The notes: generated by a model not told the origin, from the sequence alone. A DNA stretch of 64,000 bases from Putridiphycobacter sp045107045 (GCA_045107045.1 JBGCFR010000010.1:48615-112614), one strand, 5' to 3'; counted from the stretch's first letter, positions 44,931-53,902 are shown. Made by a program: numbers and translations.

Positions 44931-45776
44931 CTAAAAACTCCGAACAGGAATAGTCTTGTAATTCCCTCCCCCTATTTTCGTAAAGTTAGCTTGCGTACCA
45001 TTGTTTATTTGTGTTTCGCCAGAAAAATATATTGCCTTGCAAGCATTTATTGAGGCTTCTGAAGATGAATAGCAAATGGAAACGTTCCATGAGTAAGGAT
45101 TGTTTCCATTTACATATATTAGATTATAAATCAGTTTTAGCTCATCTACTGATGGCATATAATAATCTGAATATCCATTCTGCTCATATTCAGTACAATA
45201 ATTTGCCAAGGTGTTTAATCCGCAATTATTATTAATCAGAATGGTATTTGCATTGCCAGTGCCAACGCTATCCTCTGTTCCACCTATAAATGTACCTCCA
45301 CAACCCCATACGTTACTAGGTGTGACATAATTTACGGCGACTTCAATTCCACCACCATTTCCGTCTAAATAGATGATTGGACCTCCTGCTGGGCCGCAGC
45401 CCAAACCGAGGCAGATAGTTTTTAGTTCACCGTATTTTACTTCGCCCTTATAAATTGAATATAATCTATAGTAATATTTGCCCAATGGTTTCAGATTTGT
45501 CAAAAAATATGTCCGAGTTTGCGAGTTAGTTTCATCTATTATTTTTCCAAATTCATTAAAATTATCTTCAAATCTTAACATTGAATCCAATGAGTATATT
45601 ACCCCTCTCGAATCTATTGCCTCAACCGAAGAAATTGTTGCCTCAATCGTAAAAGTAGAATTTGTTTTAGACTTTACATTTGATTTAAAATTAACTGAGT
45701 AACCCTTTTGCTTAACACAGCCTAATATGGTTATTGAAAGGAGTATAATAGTAAGATATTTGAAAAATTGATTCAT
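44931..45776 (-). CDS. Lcl/DUF1566-domain lipoprotein (solo copy)
   Basis: 281 residues. Lipobox ILGC at about 17-20. Middle region is a fibronectin-III-like beta domain (TYFLTNLKPLGKYYYRLYSI). The C-terminal about 160 residues match the Lcl/DUF1566 domain: LGCGPAGGPIIYLDGNGGGIEVA, NGYSDYYMPSVDELKLIY, CYSSSEAS and TIPVRSF at the end. It is paralogous to 45819-46679 and 48828-49685 but lacks the partner outer-membrane gene. Lcl domains bind glycans in Legionella; here function is unknown. Confidence 0.83.
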   Translation of the reverse strand: MNQFFKYLTIILLSITILGCVKQKGYSVNFKSNVKSKTNSTFTIEATISSVEAIDSRGVIYSLDSMLRFEDNFNEFGKIIDETNSQTRTYFLTNLKPLGKYYYRLYSIYKGEVKYGELKTICLGLGCGPAGGPIIYLDGNGGGIEVAVNYVTPSNVWGCGGTFIGGTEDSVGTGNANTILINNNCGLNTLANYCTEYEQNGYSDYYMPSVDELKLIYNLIYVNGNNPYSWNVSICYSSSEASINACKAIYFSGETQINNGTQANFTKIGGGNYKTIPVRSF

Positions 45777-45818
45777 AATTTATAAATTTAGCGCATGGCT
45801 GGACGTTAGTTTTCTGAT

Positions 45819-46679
45819 TTAAAAACTACGGACAGGAATCGTACGGTAACCAACATTTTTATAAGACGCACTCCACATTGACCCTAAAGAAAATTCGATT
45901 GCCTTACAACTACTTTCATTGTGCTCTGATGATGAGTAATACACTGTGTTTTGCCACCCATATAAATTTTGTTCTTTTATAAAAACTTCACTATAAATCA
46001 ATTCCAACTCAGCAATAGAAGGCATATAGTAATCCGCATAGCCGTTCTGTTCATAGTCATCACAAACCTTAGCTAATGTGTTTGATTCACATTCGCTCAT
46101 AATTTGATTAGTATTAGCTTGACCTGTACCAATTTCATCATTAGTTGTATTAATAAAATTACCTTGGCATCCCCAATTACCGGGTTCAGTAACAAAGTCT
46201 GCCGCCACCTCAATACCACCACCATTATTATCCAAATATATAATTCGTCCACCGGCTGGGCCACAACCCAGACCACCACAACCTGTTGTGAAAGACATTA
46301 ATTGGCTATACTTTACTAAACCTCTGTTAACAGTGAATAGACGATAATAATAGGTAGACGCTGGTGATAAGTTAGCCAAAGTATAGCTTCGGTTCTGTGA
46401 ATTCGTTTCATCTATTATTTTTCCTCCAGCAACAGGTCCACCATCATAACTTTCAGGATAATAACTGTGTATCCATACCGAAGTATCCAACAAAAAAAGT
46501 AACCCATGTGTTTCTAAAACGATATCAGATTGAATATTGGCTTGAATTTTCATATCATAAGTTCCATTAATAATATTGGCTTGTGACGAAAAGCTGACTT
46601 CATAGTCTATTTGCTTATTACAACTTATAACTGAAATAGTCAAAATGCAAATTATAGTAAAATTTAAAAACTGTTTCAT
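45819..46679 (-). CDS. Lcl/DUF1566-domain lipoprotein, partner of barrel protein (copy 1)
   Basis: 286 residues from the ATG at 46679 (MKQFLNFTIICILTISVISC, lipobox VISC). FN3-like middle (YTLANLSPASTYYYRLFTV) and Lcl domain with GCGPAGGRIIYLDNNGGGIEVA, NGYADYYMPSIAELELIY, VYYSSSEHNESSCKAIEF and GYRTIPVRSF. The start codon lies 2 bp after the stop of the upstream outer-membrane gene, so the two are translated together. Confidence 0.83.
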   Translation of the reverse strand: MKQFLNFTIICILTISVISCNKQIDYEVSFSSQANIINGTYDMKIQANIQSDIVLETHGLLFLLDTSVWIHSYYPESYDGGPVAGGKIIDETNSQNRSYTLANLSPASTYYYRLFTVNRGLVKYSQLMSFTTGCGGLGCGPAGGRIIYLDNNGGGIEVAADFVTEPGNWGCQGNFINTTNDEIGTGQANTNQIMSECESNTLAKVCDDYEQNGYADYYMPSIAELELIYSEVFIKEQNLYGWQNTVYYSSSEHNESSCKAIEFSLGSMWSASYKNVGYRTIPVRSF

Positions 46680-46681
46680 GT

Positions 46682-47701
46682 CTATAAAATGAAAAACCAA
46701 GAACACATTGGTATTGGAAAAGATCGCGTTTTTTGCACTGATGGTAGAAAACTCGAATAGTTAAATCCAATTGAACTGTATTGAAAAACTCCTGCTAATG
46801 CGATTTGAAATGCCCTTGTACTTGAGCTTTGGAATCGCATTCCAGGCATAAAAAAGGATGTTAGTTCTGTCCCCGCCGAATACAATTCTGGTGCCTCCAC
46901 ATTATTTCCTTGGGAATCTTGAAAACCATATAGGTTAGAATAATTCCGCCGTTCTGACAATGCAATCATAGAGTCAAAAATAAAACTAGCTTTAGCGCCT
47001 ACTGGAAATATACCCGCTACGGATGAAACTGATGCCACTCTTAAGTTATCGGGTCTATTATTAAAATTGTTTAATCCTAAATTGACATAACCAACACCTG
47101 AAGAAATACTAATATTTTTCCCAACAGAACCGTAGGTAACAGTACCCCAGTGCAAGCCACCCCAGCTCCTCGCCTGATTTAAATAACCTGAACTTAGCAT
47201 GATGGTACCCAATGATAGGTTTACTTTTTCATTTTGTGTTGGTATAGCATATTTTAAGGCTAGCCCAATTGGTGATGCAATCCATGTGGCCATCAAACCT
47301 ACAGATAGGCGATCGGTTACTGCAAAATGCACTTCAGGCCCATACAGATGCACCATACCATAATGGTCTCCTTTTTCAATAGGCAAGGCATTATTCGTGA
47401 AATAATATCGAGTTTTAAATGGTGCTTCTTCTCGATATTTGCCTGTATTAGACATCTCTTTTTCCGCTATTTCTTCAATTAATTTAATATCGGTTTTAAT
47501 AATATATAAATCACCTACGGTTTTGGTTCGCAATAATATTTCTCGTCCATCATCTTTTATAATTTGTCCAAAATAGACAACACCATCATTCTTTGTGACT
47601 TTTACAATTGGCTTTTGGCTAACGTCCGACGTATCCTTACTCACTTGGGCAAAAATTGATGGCCCCATGAATAGAATAAAACTAAAAAATATAATTCTCA
47701 T
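46682..47701 (-). CDS. Predicted outer-membrane protein paired with Lcl lipoprotein (copy 1)
   Basis: 339 residues from MRIIFFSFILF; signal peptide ends near SIFAQ. Residues about 30-75 look like a small barrel domain (IVKVTKNDGVVYFGQIIKDDG, LLRTKTVGDLYIIKTDIK). The rest is a strand-rich region with GPEVHFAVTDRLSVGLMATW, ASPIGLALKYAIPT, VASVSSVAGIFPVG, SFIFDSM and a final IPMCSWFFIL. About half-identical to 49690-50715. No family recognised; likely an outer-membrane barrel. Confidence 0.75.
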   Translation of the reverse strand: MRIIFFSFILFMGPSIFAQVSKDTSDVSQKPIVKVTKNDGVVYFGQIIKDDGREILLRTKTVGDLYIIKTDIKLIEEIAEKEMSNTGKYREEAPFKTRYYFTNNALPIEKGDHYGMVHLYGPEVHFAVTDRLSVGLMATWIASPIGLALKYAIPTQNEKVNLSLGTIMLSSGYLNQARSWGGLHWGTVTYGSVGKNISISSGVGYVNLGLNNFNNRPDNLRVASVSSVAGIFPVGAKASFIFDSMIALSERRNYSNLYGFQDSQGNNVEAPELYSAGTELTSFFMPGMRFQSSSTRAFQIALAGVFQYSSIGFNYSSFLPSVQKTRSFPIPMCSWFFIL

Positions 47702-47911
47702 AATCATAACCAAACTGCTTTATATAAGATTTAAATCAATACTATGAAGGTACACATTCTCTAACAAAAAGAACACTCAATATTATCAAAATGATGATAA
47801 TAATTAATAGAATTGGTTTCACATTTAGACAAAATATTAACGGAAAAATTTACTATTTATTTCAGACCTACTACAAAACGAAAATTGTAATGATTAAAAA
47901 AACATTTAGCA

Positions 47912-48070
47912 ATGAAAAAATCAATAAACATATTAATATTCTAGTCAATAGCTATTTTACTTCAATCATGCATTACCTGTCGTAAGCCAATTGAACCGGA
48001 AAACAATCGTGTTGAAACAACTCAAGAAACATCAAGTGAAGCAGATCTAGATAAGCCTTATATGCTTTAA
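47912..48070 (+). pseudogene. Small lipoprotein gene interrupted by an amber codon
   Basis: Reads MKKSINILIF, then TAG at 47942-47944, then SIAILLQSCITCRKPIEPE and on to PYML and TAA: 53 codons, including both stops. Read through the TAG, it is a perfect lipoprotein signal with lipobox LQSC followed by a hydrophilic Glu/Thr-rich tail, the usual small Bacteroidota lipoprotein. With the TAG only a 10-residue peptide would be made. A nonsense-mutated pseudogene is the simplest view. The surrounding 47702-48114 is otherwise AT-rich with no gene seen. Confidence 0.5.
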
Positions 48071-48114
48071 ACACATAGGCTCAAACAACTTTATAATACA
48101 CTCAGAAGGCTCGA

Positions 48115-48762
48115 TTAGCGCTTCGAAATTTTTTGAACTATTGTTCGATCACCCATTTCCAATTTTAGGAAGTATAAACCGGAAGGTAAATCATCTAAAT
48201 GATTAATGGTATTTCCTTTCGTTCTGCCCATTTTTACAACTTGACCTGATAAACTAATTATATTAAAATAACTCCCATCTGGAACTGAAGGAAGTTGAAT
48301 TTGATTTTGAAAAGGATTGGGATGAATGATTAGTTCTGAATCTGAGAAATCAGGTAACCCAGACGGACCTCCTTGTCCAACTGTAAAGCTGAATGTTGAA
48401 TCATCATCTGGTGCAATGCCTGCTGTGCACGGTGCTGGTGCAATGCCTGAGGTTAAACTCAAATTAAAATTGTAATTTCCGTTTGCCAAAGGGTTAATTT
48501 TAAACGTATCAATTGTATTGCAGATGGCTGCACCTGCTCCAAGACAATGGTGAGCTGTAGCCTGAATTCCTGAACCACCTGGAGTTACAGATAAATCACT
48601 CAAATCGCACGCTGTACTTGTAAAGCTTAAATTAGCATATATATAAACCGTATCTGTATTTGTAGGGTTAACTGGATTAATAGTGAAACCTGTAATTGTA
48701 CCTTGGGCACTTATAAAAGGCATAAATAAGAAAAGAAAAAGAGAGGACACTAAATACTTCAT
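48115..48762 (-). CDS. Short secreted protein with T9SS type A signal
   Basis: 215 residues. Signal peptide MKYLVSSLFLFLFMPFISAQ. Mature part: a beta-sandwich of about 115 residues with Cys-containing segments (STACDLSDLSV, HHCLGAGAAICNTID, APCTAGIAPDDDS), a short Gly/Pro linker, then the sorting domain LIIHPNPFQNQIQLP to GDRTIVQKISKR. Lies between the two barrel-Lcl gene pairs. Function unknown. Confidence 0.82.
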   Translation of the reverse strand: MKYLVSSLFLFLFMPFISAQGTITGFTINPVNPTNTDTVYIYANLSFTSTACDLSDLSVTPGGSGIQATAHHCLGAGAAICNTIDTFKINPLANGNYNFNLSLTSGIAPAPCTAGIAPDDDSTFSFTVGQGGPSGLPDFSDSELIIHPNPFQNQIQLPSVPDGSYFNIISLSGQVVKMGRTKGNTINHLDDLPSGLYFLKLEMGDRTIVQKISKR

Positions 48763-48827
48763 AAGTCGGCTGTTTACATAAAAGATGCAATTCGGTCGAA
48801 AATGGTTGCTTTAAAAACTTAAATCAG

Positions 48828-49685
48828 CTAGAAACTTCGAATTGGGATCGTACTGTAATCCCCTGTGCTTTTTGCTTCAATACTTTTTGCGCCTGTATTA
48901 AAATTGAAGGCTTCATTTCCAAATGCGGTTGCTTCGGAAGAAGAGTAATACATTGTACCTGACCACCCATAAGGATTGCCAATACTGTTATATACTGTCG
49001 AAAAAATCGAATCTAACTCATCAATGGACGGCATGTAATAATCAGAGAATCCATTTTGCTGATAATCGGCACAAAGTTTCGCTAATGTAAGTGGACCGCA
49101 CTGATTCACAATAGCCGTTGTATTTGCCTGTCCAGTGCCGACTGCAGTTGAAGTACCTCCAATAAGCGTCCCTGCACAACCCCACTCCGCTGGTGGTGTA
49201 ACATAATTTACTGCTACTTCTATTCCGCCGCCATTGCCATCTAAGTACAAAATTTGACCACCGGCGGGACCACAACCTAAACCAAGGCATTCAATATAGA
49301 AAGACTTTATTGTACTATATTTTAACTGGCCATCATAAACAGAAAACAAACGATAATAATATCTCTGTCCAGGTAATAAATTATACAATGAAAATGTGAC
49401 ATTCTCAGCATTTTCAAAATCAATTATTTTTCCTGAATGATTATATTCAAAATTATCGGTAGGTGAATATTCACTCTTAATTGTAAGTACTGAATCTGCT
49501 GAAAACAATAACCCCTTAGATTCTAATTTTTTGTCTGAGTTGAATCTTCCTTCAATCAAAAATAATTCCGGTGAAGTAGATAAAATACTTGATGTAAAAT
49601 TAATTTCATAATCTCTTTCTTTTGCACAATTAGCGAACAAAAATAGCAGCACAAGAATTGAAATATGTTTGAATCTAACTATCAT
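48828..49685 (-). CDS. Lcl/DUF1566-domain lipoprotein, partner of barrel protein (copy 2)
   Basis: 285 residues from the ATG at 49685 (MIVRFKHISILVLLFLFANC, lipobox LFANC); an open frame 28 codons longer lies inside the upstream gene and is rejected. FN3-like middle (TFSLYNLLPGQRYYYRLFSV) and Lcl domain with LGCGPAGGQILYLDGNGGGIEVA, NGFSDYYMPSIDELDSIF, MYYSSSEATAFGNEAF and YSTIPIRSF. Starts 4 bp after its barrel partner. Confidence 0.83.
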   Translation of the reverse strand: MIVRFKHISILVLLFLFANCAKERDYEINFTSSILSTSPELFLIEGRFNSDKKLESKGLLFSADSVLTIKSEYSPTDNFEYNHSGKIIDFENAENVTFSLYNLLPGQRYYYRLFSVYDGQLKYSTIKSFYIECLGLGCGPAGGQILYLDGNGGGIEVAVNYVTPPAEWGCAGTLIGGTSTAVGTGQANTTAIVNQCGPLTLAKLCADYQQNGFSDYYMPSIDELDSIFSTVYNSIGNPYGWSGTMYYSSSEATAFGNEAFNFNTGAKSIEAKSTGDYSTIPIRSF

Positions 49686-49689
49686 ACAG

Positions 49690-50715
49690 TTATATTTTAA
49701 AAAGCCATGAAAGAACAGGAATGGGCACCATACGGATGTCTGGATTTGGATCAAAGTTGGTAAAGCCAATACTACTGTATTGCACTAAACCCATAATACC
49801 AAACTGAAATGCCTTTCTTTCACCGTTTTGAAAACGCAAACCTGGCATTATAAATGACGACACCTCTGTACCTGAACGGTATAATATAGGGCCTCTATTA
49901 AATGGAAAACCACTTGTTGATATGAAACCAGGATGATACTCGCTAAATAACTTTCGTTCTAAAATAGCAAACATAGAATCGAATATAAAACTTAGTTTAT
50001 CATTAACTGGAAATGTTCCCGCAATTGAGGTGACAGAGGCCACTCTTAATGTATTATTACTGTTAATTTTACTCCAACCTTCAAAATCTAACTTAGAATA
50101 TCCTATCCCACTCGAAATGCTAACATTTCTGTCTGCTTGACCAAAAGTAATGGTTACTGTGTGCAACCCACCCCAGGCTTTTGCATAAAATAAATACCCT
50201 GAACTGACTCCAATATTATTAATAGATAGATTGATTTTTTCATTTTTGGTAGGGATAGCGTATTTCAATGCCAAACCGAGAGGTGATGCAATCCAAGACC
50301 CCATGAAACCAATTGAGAAACGGTTAGAAAGTGCCACATGAAATTCAGGGCCATACAAATGAATATTGGCATAGTTTTCGCCTTTTTTAAGTGGCAATGC
50401 ATTGCTTGTATAATAATACCTGGTTCTATAGGGCATTACTTTTCTAAAAGCATCTAATCCATTTTCACCTTGATAAAACTTAAGGCTTTTTATCTCTGTT
50501 TTTACAATATAAAGGTCAACACTATCCTTCATTCTTAAAACAATATGACGTCCATTGTCTTGCACCATTTGACCAATTAAAACTTTTTTATCGTTTTTGG
50601 TTATTTTGACAACTGGTAAATTCTTTGCTGAAATAGTATCTGATAAGCCTTGCGCTGAAAGAACTGTTCCAGTCAATATTAGAAATGCAAGTAAAAGTGC
50701 TTTTAGGCTCATCAA
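49690..50715 (-). CDS. Predicted outer-membrane protein paired with Lcl lipoprotein (copy 2)
   Basis: 341 residues. Signal peptide MMSLKALLLAFLILTGTVLS. Same layout as 46682-47701: VVKITKNDKKVLIGQMVQDNG, VDLYIVKTEIKSL, LYGPEFHVALSNRFSIGFMG, ASPLGLALKYAIPT, VASVTSIAGTFPVN, SFIFDSM, ending PIPVLSWLFKI. Conservation of the terminal block and of ASP(I/L)GLALKYAIPT shows duplication of the whole gene pair. Function unknown. Confidence 0.75.
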   Translation of the reverse strand: MMSLKALLLAFLILTGTVLSAQGLSDTISAKNLPVVKITKNDKKVLIGQMVQDNGRHIVLRMKDSVDLYIVKTEIKSLKFYQGENGLDAFRKVMPYRTRYYYTSNALPLKKGENYANIHLYGPEFHVALSNRFSIGFMGSWIASPLGLALKYAIPTKNEKINLSINNIGVSSGYLFYAKAWGGLHTVTITFGQADRNVSISSGIGYSKLDFEGWSKINSNNTLRVASVTSIAGTFPVNDKLSFIFDSMFAILERKLFSEYHPGFISTSGFPFNRGPILYRSGTEVSSFIMPGLRFQNGERKAFQFGIMGLVQYSSIGFTNFDPNPDIRMVPIPVLSWLFKI

Positions 50716-50745
50716 ATGTGGGTTAACAAATTTTTAATCCGCTTA

Positions 50746-50753
50746 CAAAGATA
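50746..50753 (-). promoter_or_regulatory. -7 box upstream of barrel-Lcl pair 2
   Basis: TATCTTTG on the minus strand, a TAnnTTTG match 30 bp before the ATG at 50715. No clear -33 box. Confidence 0.35.
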
Positions 50754-50930
50754 GATATTCTTTCTTGGAATTTATACTTTTCCCTTTTTTACTATCAATT
50801 TATCTATCTGATTTTTAAGTCTTATCAACTGCACATCACCCGATAAAACAGACATCAATTTGGTTTGCTGTTGGTCTTCAGAAAGTTTAGAACAAGGTCC
50901 ATGCAAATCAAAATACGTTTGGTATACACT

Positions 50931-51584
50931 CTATATCTCAACTAAGCCAGTTTTAATGGCATACATAACCAAACCCACTCGTGACCTTACTTCTAATTTA
51001 TCGAAAACCGAAGCTCGATAACCATCAATGGTTTTAGGGCTTAAACACATGATATCAGCAATTTTTTCATAAGTGTCCTCCGAGCAAGCCAGTGTAATAA
51101 ATTTTAATTCTTGACTACTCAATTTATTTCCATTTTTAGAATGCCCTTCAGGGTGTTTAATGGCATTAATTAAGTGTTTGGTGAGTTCATCATTATAGTA
51201 AAAACCTTTCTCAATAATGTCATTTAATGCCAAATTAAGCTCTGATGGCTCAATGTCTTTACTAATGTAACCCCTAACCCCTAATTTTAGCATCTTTACT
51301 AACGACAATTCATCTTCGTTCATGGTTAAAATCAAAACTTTGATATCTGGAAATTGATCACGCAGCATTTCTGCCGTTTTAAAGCCATCCATTTTTGGCA
51401 TATTAATATCAACTATCGCAATGTCAATTGCGGAATTATTATGCAATGCGCCTTGCAGTTCAACTCCATCAGAAACTTGATGCACTATCTTAAATTTTGC
51501 ATCTAGCGATTCTATCAATTGGATTAGTCCAGTTCTGAACAATTGATGATCGTCTGCTATGGCTATATTTATTGTTTTACTCAA
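50931..51584 (-). CDS. NarL/LuxR-type response regulator
   Basis: 217 residues. Receiver domain with DDHQLF (acidic pocket), phospho-acceptor Asp in IVDINMPKMDG, and Lys in GYISKDIEP. LuxR HTH: LSSQELKFITLACSEDTYEKIADIMCLSPKTIDGYRASVFDKLEVRSRVGL. Overlaps its kinase gene by 4 bp (ATGA). After its TAG the frame stays open for 52 more codons, which is probably not part of this protein because the HTH ends normally (YAIKTGLVEI). Confidence 0.94.
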   Translation of the reverse strand: MSKTINIAIADDHQLFRTGLIQLIESLDAKFKIVHQVSDGVELQGALHNNSAIDIAIVDINMPKMDGFKTAEMLRDQFPDIKVLILTMNEDELSLVKMLKLGVRGYISKDIEPSELNLALNDIIEKGFYYNDELTKHLINAIKHPEGHSKNGNKLSSQELKFITLACSEDTYEKIADIMCLSPKTIDGYRASVFDKLEVRSRVGLVMYAIKTGLVEI

Positions 51585-52351
51585 TCTTTCTCAATTTTAA
51601 TTTCAATTAAAGTCCCTTTGCCTTTTTCGGAATCCATTTTTAATTTGGCGTTAACTAGCTTACAGCGTTCTTGCAAGTTTAATAGTCCCGATCCGAGTTC
51701 AACTGCATTCATATTAAACCCCTTGCCATTGTCTTTGAAACTAAAGATAACATTTTTGCTGTCTTCAGAAATTTGAATGTTTACAAAGCTTGCATTTGCA
51801 TGTTTTAAAACGTTATTGAAAATTTCTTGCGACATTCGGTATAAAATAATTTCAGTATCCGCTTTTAACGGTGAGAAGCTTGAAGGATAATCAAAATCAA
51901 TTTTTAATTTTCCAGCTGCTTTGTATCGCTTAATGTCTTTCTCCATCATTTTAATCAATCCAAAACGTTCTAAGTTTTCTGACTTTAAACTAACAGACAA
52001 TGCTTTTACATCTTTAATTAATTGCTTAGAGAGTTCTATAGAATCCTGAACCTTTTTCTGATCCGCCTCGCTTAAATCTTTCGATAATAAATTCAGATTG
52101 ATTTTAATCAGAGATGCAATCTGACCAATATTGTCGTGTAATTCTCTTGAAATATTAGTGAGGGTTTGCTCTTTAATTTCTATTTCCGTTTCTAGTAAGG
52201 CTTTCTTGAATTCTTCACGTTCTTGCTCAAAATCTTGCTGTTTTTTTTGGTAATTGATGATGAAAAGAATAATGAAAATGATGAAAATTGAAAATACACA
52301 GGTCCCAATAATAATTGGAAATAAAGCATCCTTTGTTAAAAATTCATTCAT
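51581..52351 (-). CDS. HisKA_3-type sensor histidine kinase
   Basis: 256 residues. One N-terminal membrane helix (FPIIIGTCVFSIFIIFIILFII), a short coiled coil (QQDFEQEREEFKKALLET), the phospho-accepting H-box NISRELHDNIGQIASLI, and an ATPase domain (EIFNNVLKHANASFVN, FSFKDNGKGF, GSGLLNLQERCKLVNAKL). No periplasmic domain, so sensing probably depends on the upstream membrane protein and lipoprotein of the operon. Phosphorylates the adjacent regulator. Confidence 0.93.
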   Translation of the reverse strand: MNEFLTKDALFPIIIGTCVFSIFIIFIILFIINYQKKQQDFEQEREEFKKALLETEIEIKEQTLTNISRELHDNIGQIASLIKINLNLLSKDLSEADQKKVQDSIELSKQLIKDVKALSVSLKSENLERFGLIKMMEKDIKRYKAAGKLKIDFDYPSSFSPLKADTEIILYRMSQEIFNNVLKHANASFVNIQISEDSKNVIFSFKDNGKGFNMNAVELGSGLLNLQERCKLVNAKLKMDSEKGKGTLIEIKIEKD

Positions 52352-52985
52352 CCTTCAGCTTAGAATCTAGTAATATGGCAATTAAATAAGATGAATATAG
52401 TAATATATTAGCAATATAAATCAGCTGATAACCAGCACTACCAACTTTCGCTGATTGATAATAAAGATTGTAAAAGGAGAATATACTAAACGTGACACCA
52501 TAAAACACCAAATTACCGGTGTTTAGCCAAAAAACTGGCTGTTTATAAATACTTGTTTTAACGGGAAACTTCAGCATATTTAAATAAGTTAACATAACAA
52601 AAACAATAATTTGAAAGGAATGTAACATGATTCCATTTGAAGGAAATTTATCTGCTGACTGGATAAAAATAGAATTTATTACAGAAAGGAAAATAAAAAA
52701 GATAGTCATGCCTAACATGACTATCAAACTGTACTTTTTTACAACGATTAAATTTAAATAGATGAAGAAATTAAACACTAGTGCTCCTACTATAAAGTAA
52801 TGATAAATTGAAAATGAAGAGCCGGTTTTAACTTCGAGAATTTTAGCCGCAACCTCAACACATAATGTTAAGATTAATAAAAAAGTAAGATATTTAAAAC
52901 CTGATGATAATTTGCGATACTTCAATACTGCTACAATAGTAGTAACGGCTAATAAACTCAAATAAAATAAGACTCTAGCTGTCAT
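52344..52985 (-). CDS. Six- to seven-helix membrane protein of the two-component operon
   Basis: 213 residues, six or seven membrane helices (FKYLTFLLILTLCVEVAAKIL, YSLIVMLGMTIFFIFLSVI, LIYIANILLYSSYLIAILL), short loops and no large soluble domain. It overlaps the kinase gene by 8 bp and the preceding lipoprotein gene by 1 bp. It is probably the membrane sensor for a kinase that lacks one (inference). Confidence 0.82.
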   Translation of the reverse strand: MTARVLFYLSLLAVTTIVAVLKYRKLSSGFKYLTFLLILTLCVEVAAKILEVKTGSSFSIYHYFIVGALVFNFFIYLNLIVVKKYSLIVMLGMTIFFIFLSVINSIFIQSADKFPSNGIMLHSFQIIVFVMLTYLNMLKFPVKTSIYKQPVFWLNTGNLVFYGVTFSIFSFYNLYYQSAKVGSAGYQLIYIANILLYSSYLIAILLDSKLKDE

Positions 52986-53869
52986 TAATCTATGAATAAC
53001 TCTTCATAATTCATACACTGAGATGGGCATGGATCGCAGTATTCTATAAAATCATCAACATACATTCCACTTTCATCAATTCTACCAACTGCTATACTTA
53101 GATAAGATTTATTCTGAAAAGAGCCTGAAGGATTTTTATAAGCGGGCCTAATAATTGGAATAAAGACAAAAACGTCTCCATTACTTCCATTACCACCTCT
53201 AACATCCAGAATTTGTAGATCTGCAAGAGATATAGTATAACCTTTAACAATTGTATTATATGTTGCGTTTAACAAATGATTATGACTACCATTTACTCTA
53301 AAGTCATATGAAAAATTATCAAGATCTTGATAAGTTATTACCGCTCCTAAAGCTTTTCCATCCTTGTCAGTCAAAATATCTCCATTCTCATTTATCGAAT
53401 CTTTTTTATAAACTACGTTCAAATTTTTTGAGAATTGAAAAGTTGATGGTGCATAACTTGATTTTAGAAAATTTTTACCGTTTGGCATCACTTTATTTTT
53501 AACTGGAGCTAAAATCAAATTTAAGTATTTGCTCTGTCCACTATCATATTCAGACAAACCCCACATCAAAAATAACGAATCGTACACTTCATTCTGCAAT
53601 AAACCAATCAATTCAGCACGTTTAAAGCAATATCCTGTAATTTTATTGCCACTATAACTAAAATGATTTGCAGTTACCTCTGCACGATAGGCATCTATTA
53701 GGACGTCAGCCTGATTTTTCAAAAGAGTATTGTCGGCGTTACTTAACTTTTCTAATTTGAACTTCTTCTTTTTATCACACAGGTCCGTTGAAGTTTCATT
53801 TGATGAATTACCACAACTAAAAACACATGTTAACAAGGCAACTAGTGATAAATATTTTAACATTTTCAT
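52985..53869 (-). CDS. Lipoprotein heading the two-component operon, function unknown
   Basis: 294 residues. Lipobox VFSC (MKMLKYLSLVALLTCVFSCGN). The mature part is mixed alpha/beta: LKNQADVLIDAYRAEVTANHF, YCFKRAELIGLLQNEVYDSLFLMWGLSEYD; it ends with a Cys cluster YCDPCPSQCMNYEELF. No family recognised. It is the first of four overlapping genes, so it may be the extracellular sensor or the signalling output of that system. Confidence 0.8.
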   Translation of the reverse strand: MKMLKYLSLVALLTCVFSCGNSSNETSTDLCDKKKKFKLEKLSNADNTLLKNQADVLIDAYRAEVTANHFSYSGNKITGYCFKRAELIGLLQNEVYDSLFLMWGLSEYDSGQSKYLNLILAPVKNKVMPNGKNFLKSSYAPSTFQFSKNLNVVYKKDSINENGDILTDKDGKALGAVITYQDLDNFSYDFRVNGSHNHLLNATYNTIVKGYTISLADLQILDVRGGNGSNGDVFVFIPIIRPAYKNPSGSFQNKSYLSIAVGRIDESGMYVDDFIEYCDPCPSQCMNYEELFID

Positions 53870-53894
53870 ACTTTTTAATTTTAATTGGTTCGGT

Positions 53895-53902
53895 CAAATC
53901 TA
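53895..53902 (-). promoter_or_regulatory. -7 box of the two-component operon promoter
   Basis: TAGATTTG on the minus strand (TAnnTTTG), 25 bp before the ATG at 53869. The same sequence forms the -7 box of the tetR promoter. Confidence 0.4.

Noticed and set aside
47942..47944. TAG as a pyrrolysine codon
   Set aside because: The position is in a signal peptide, and no pyl genes or methylamine pathway are visible; a nonsense mutation is simpler.
47791..47985. 64-codon open frame on the plus strand
   Set aside because: Composition is that of AT-rich noncoding DNA (Ile, Asn, Lys, Tyr); the overlapping lipoprotein frame is far more protein-like.
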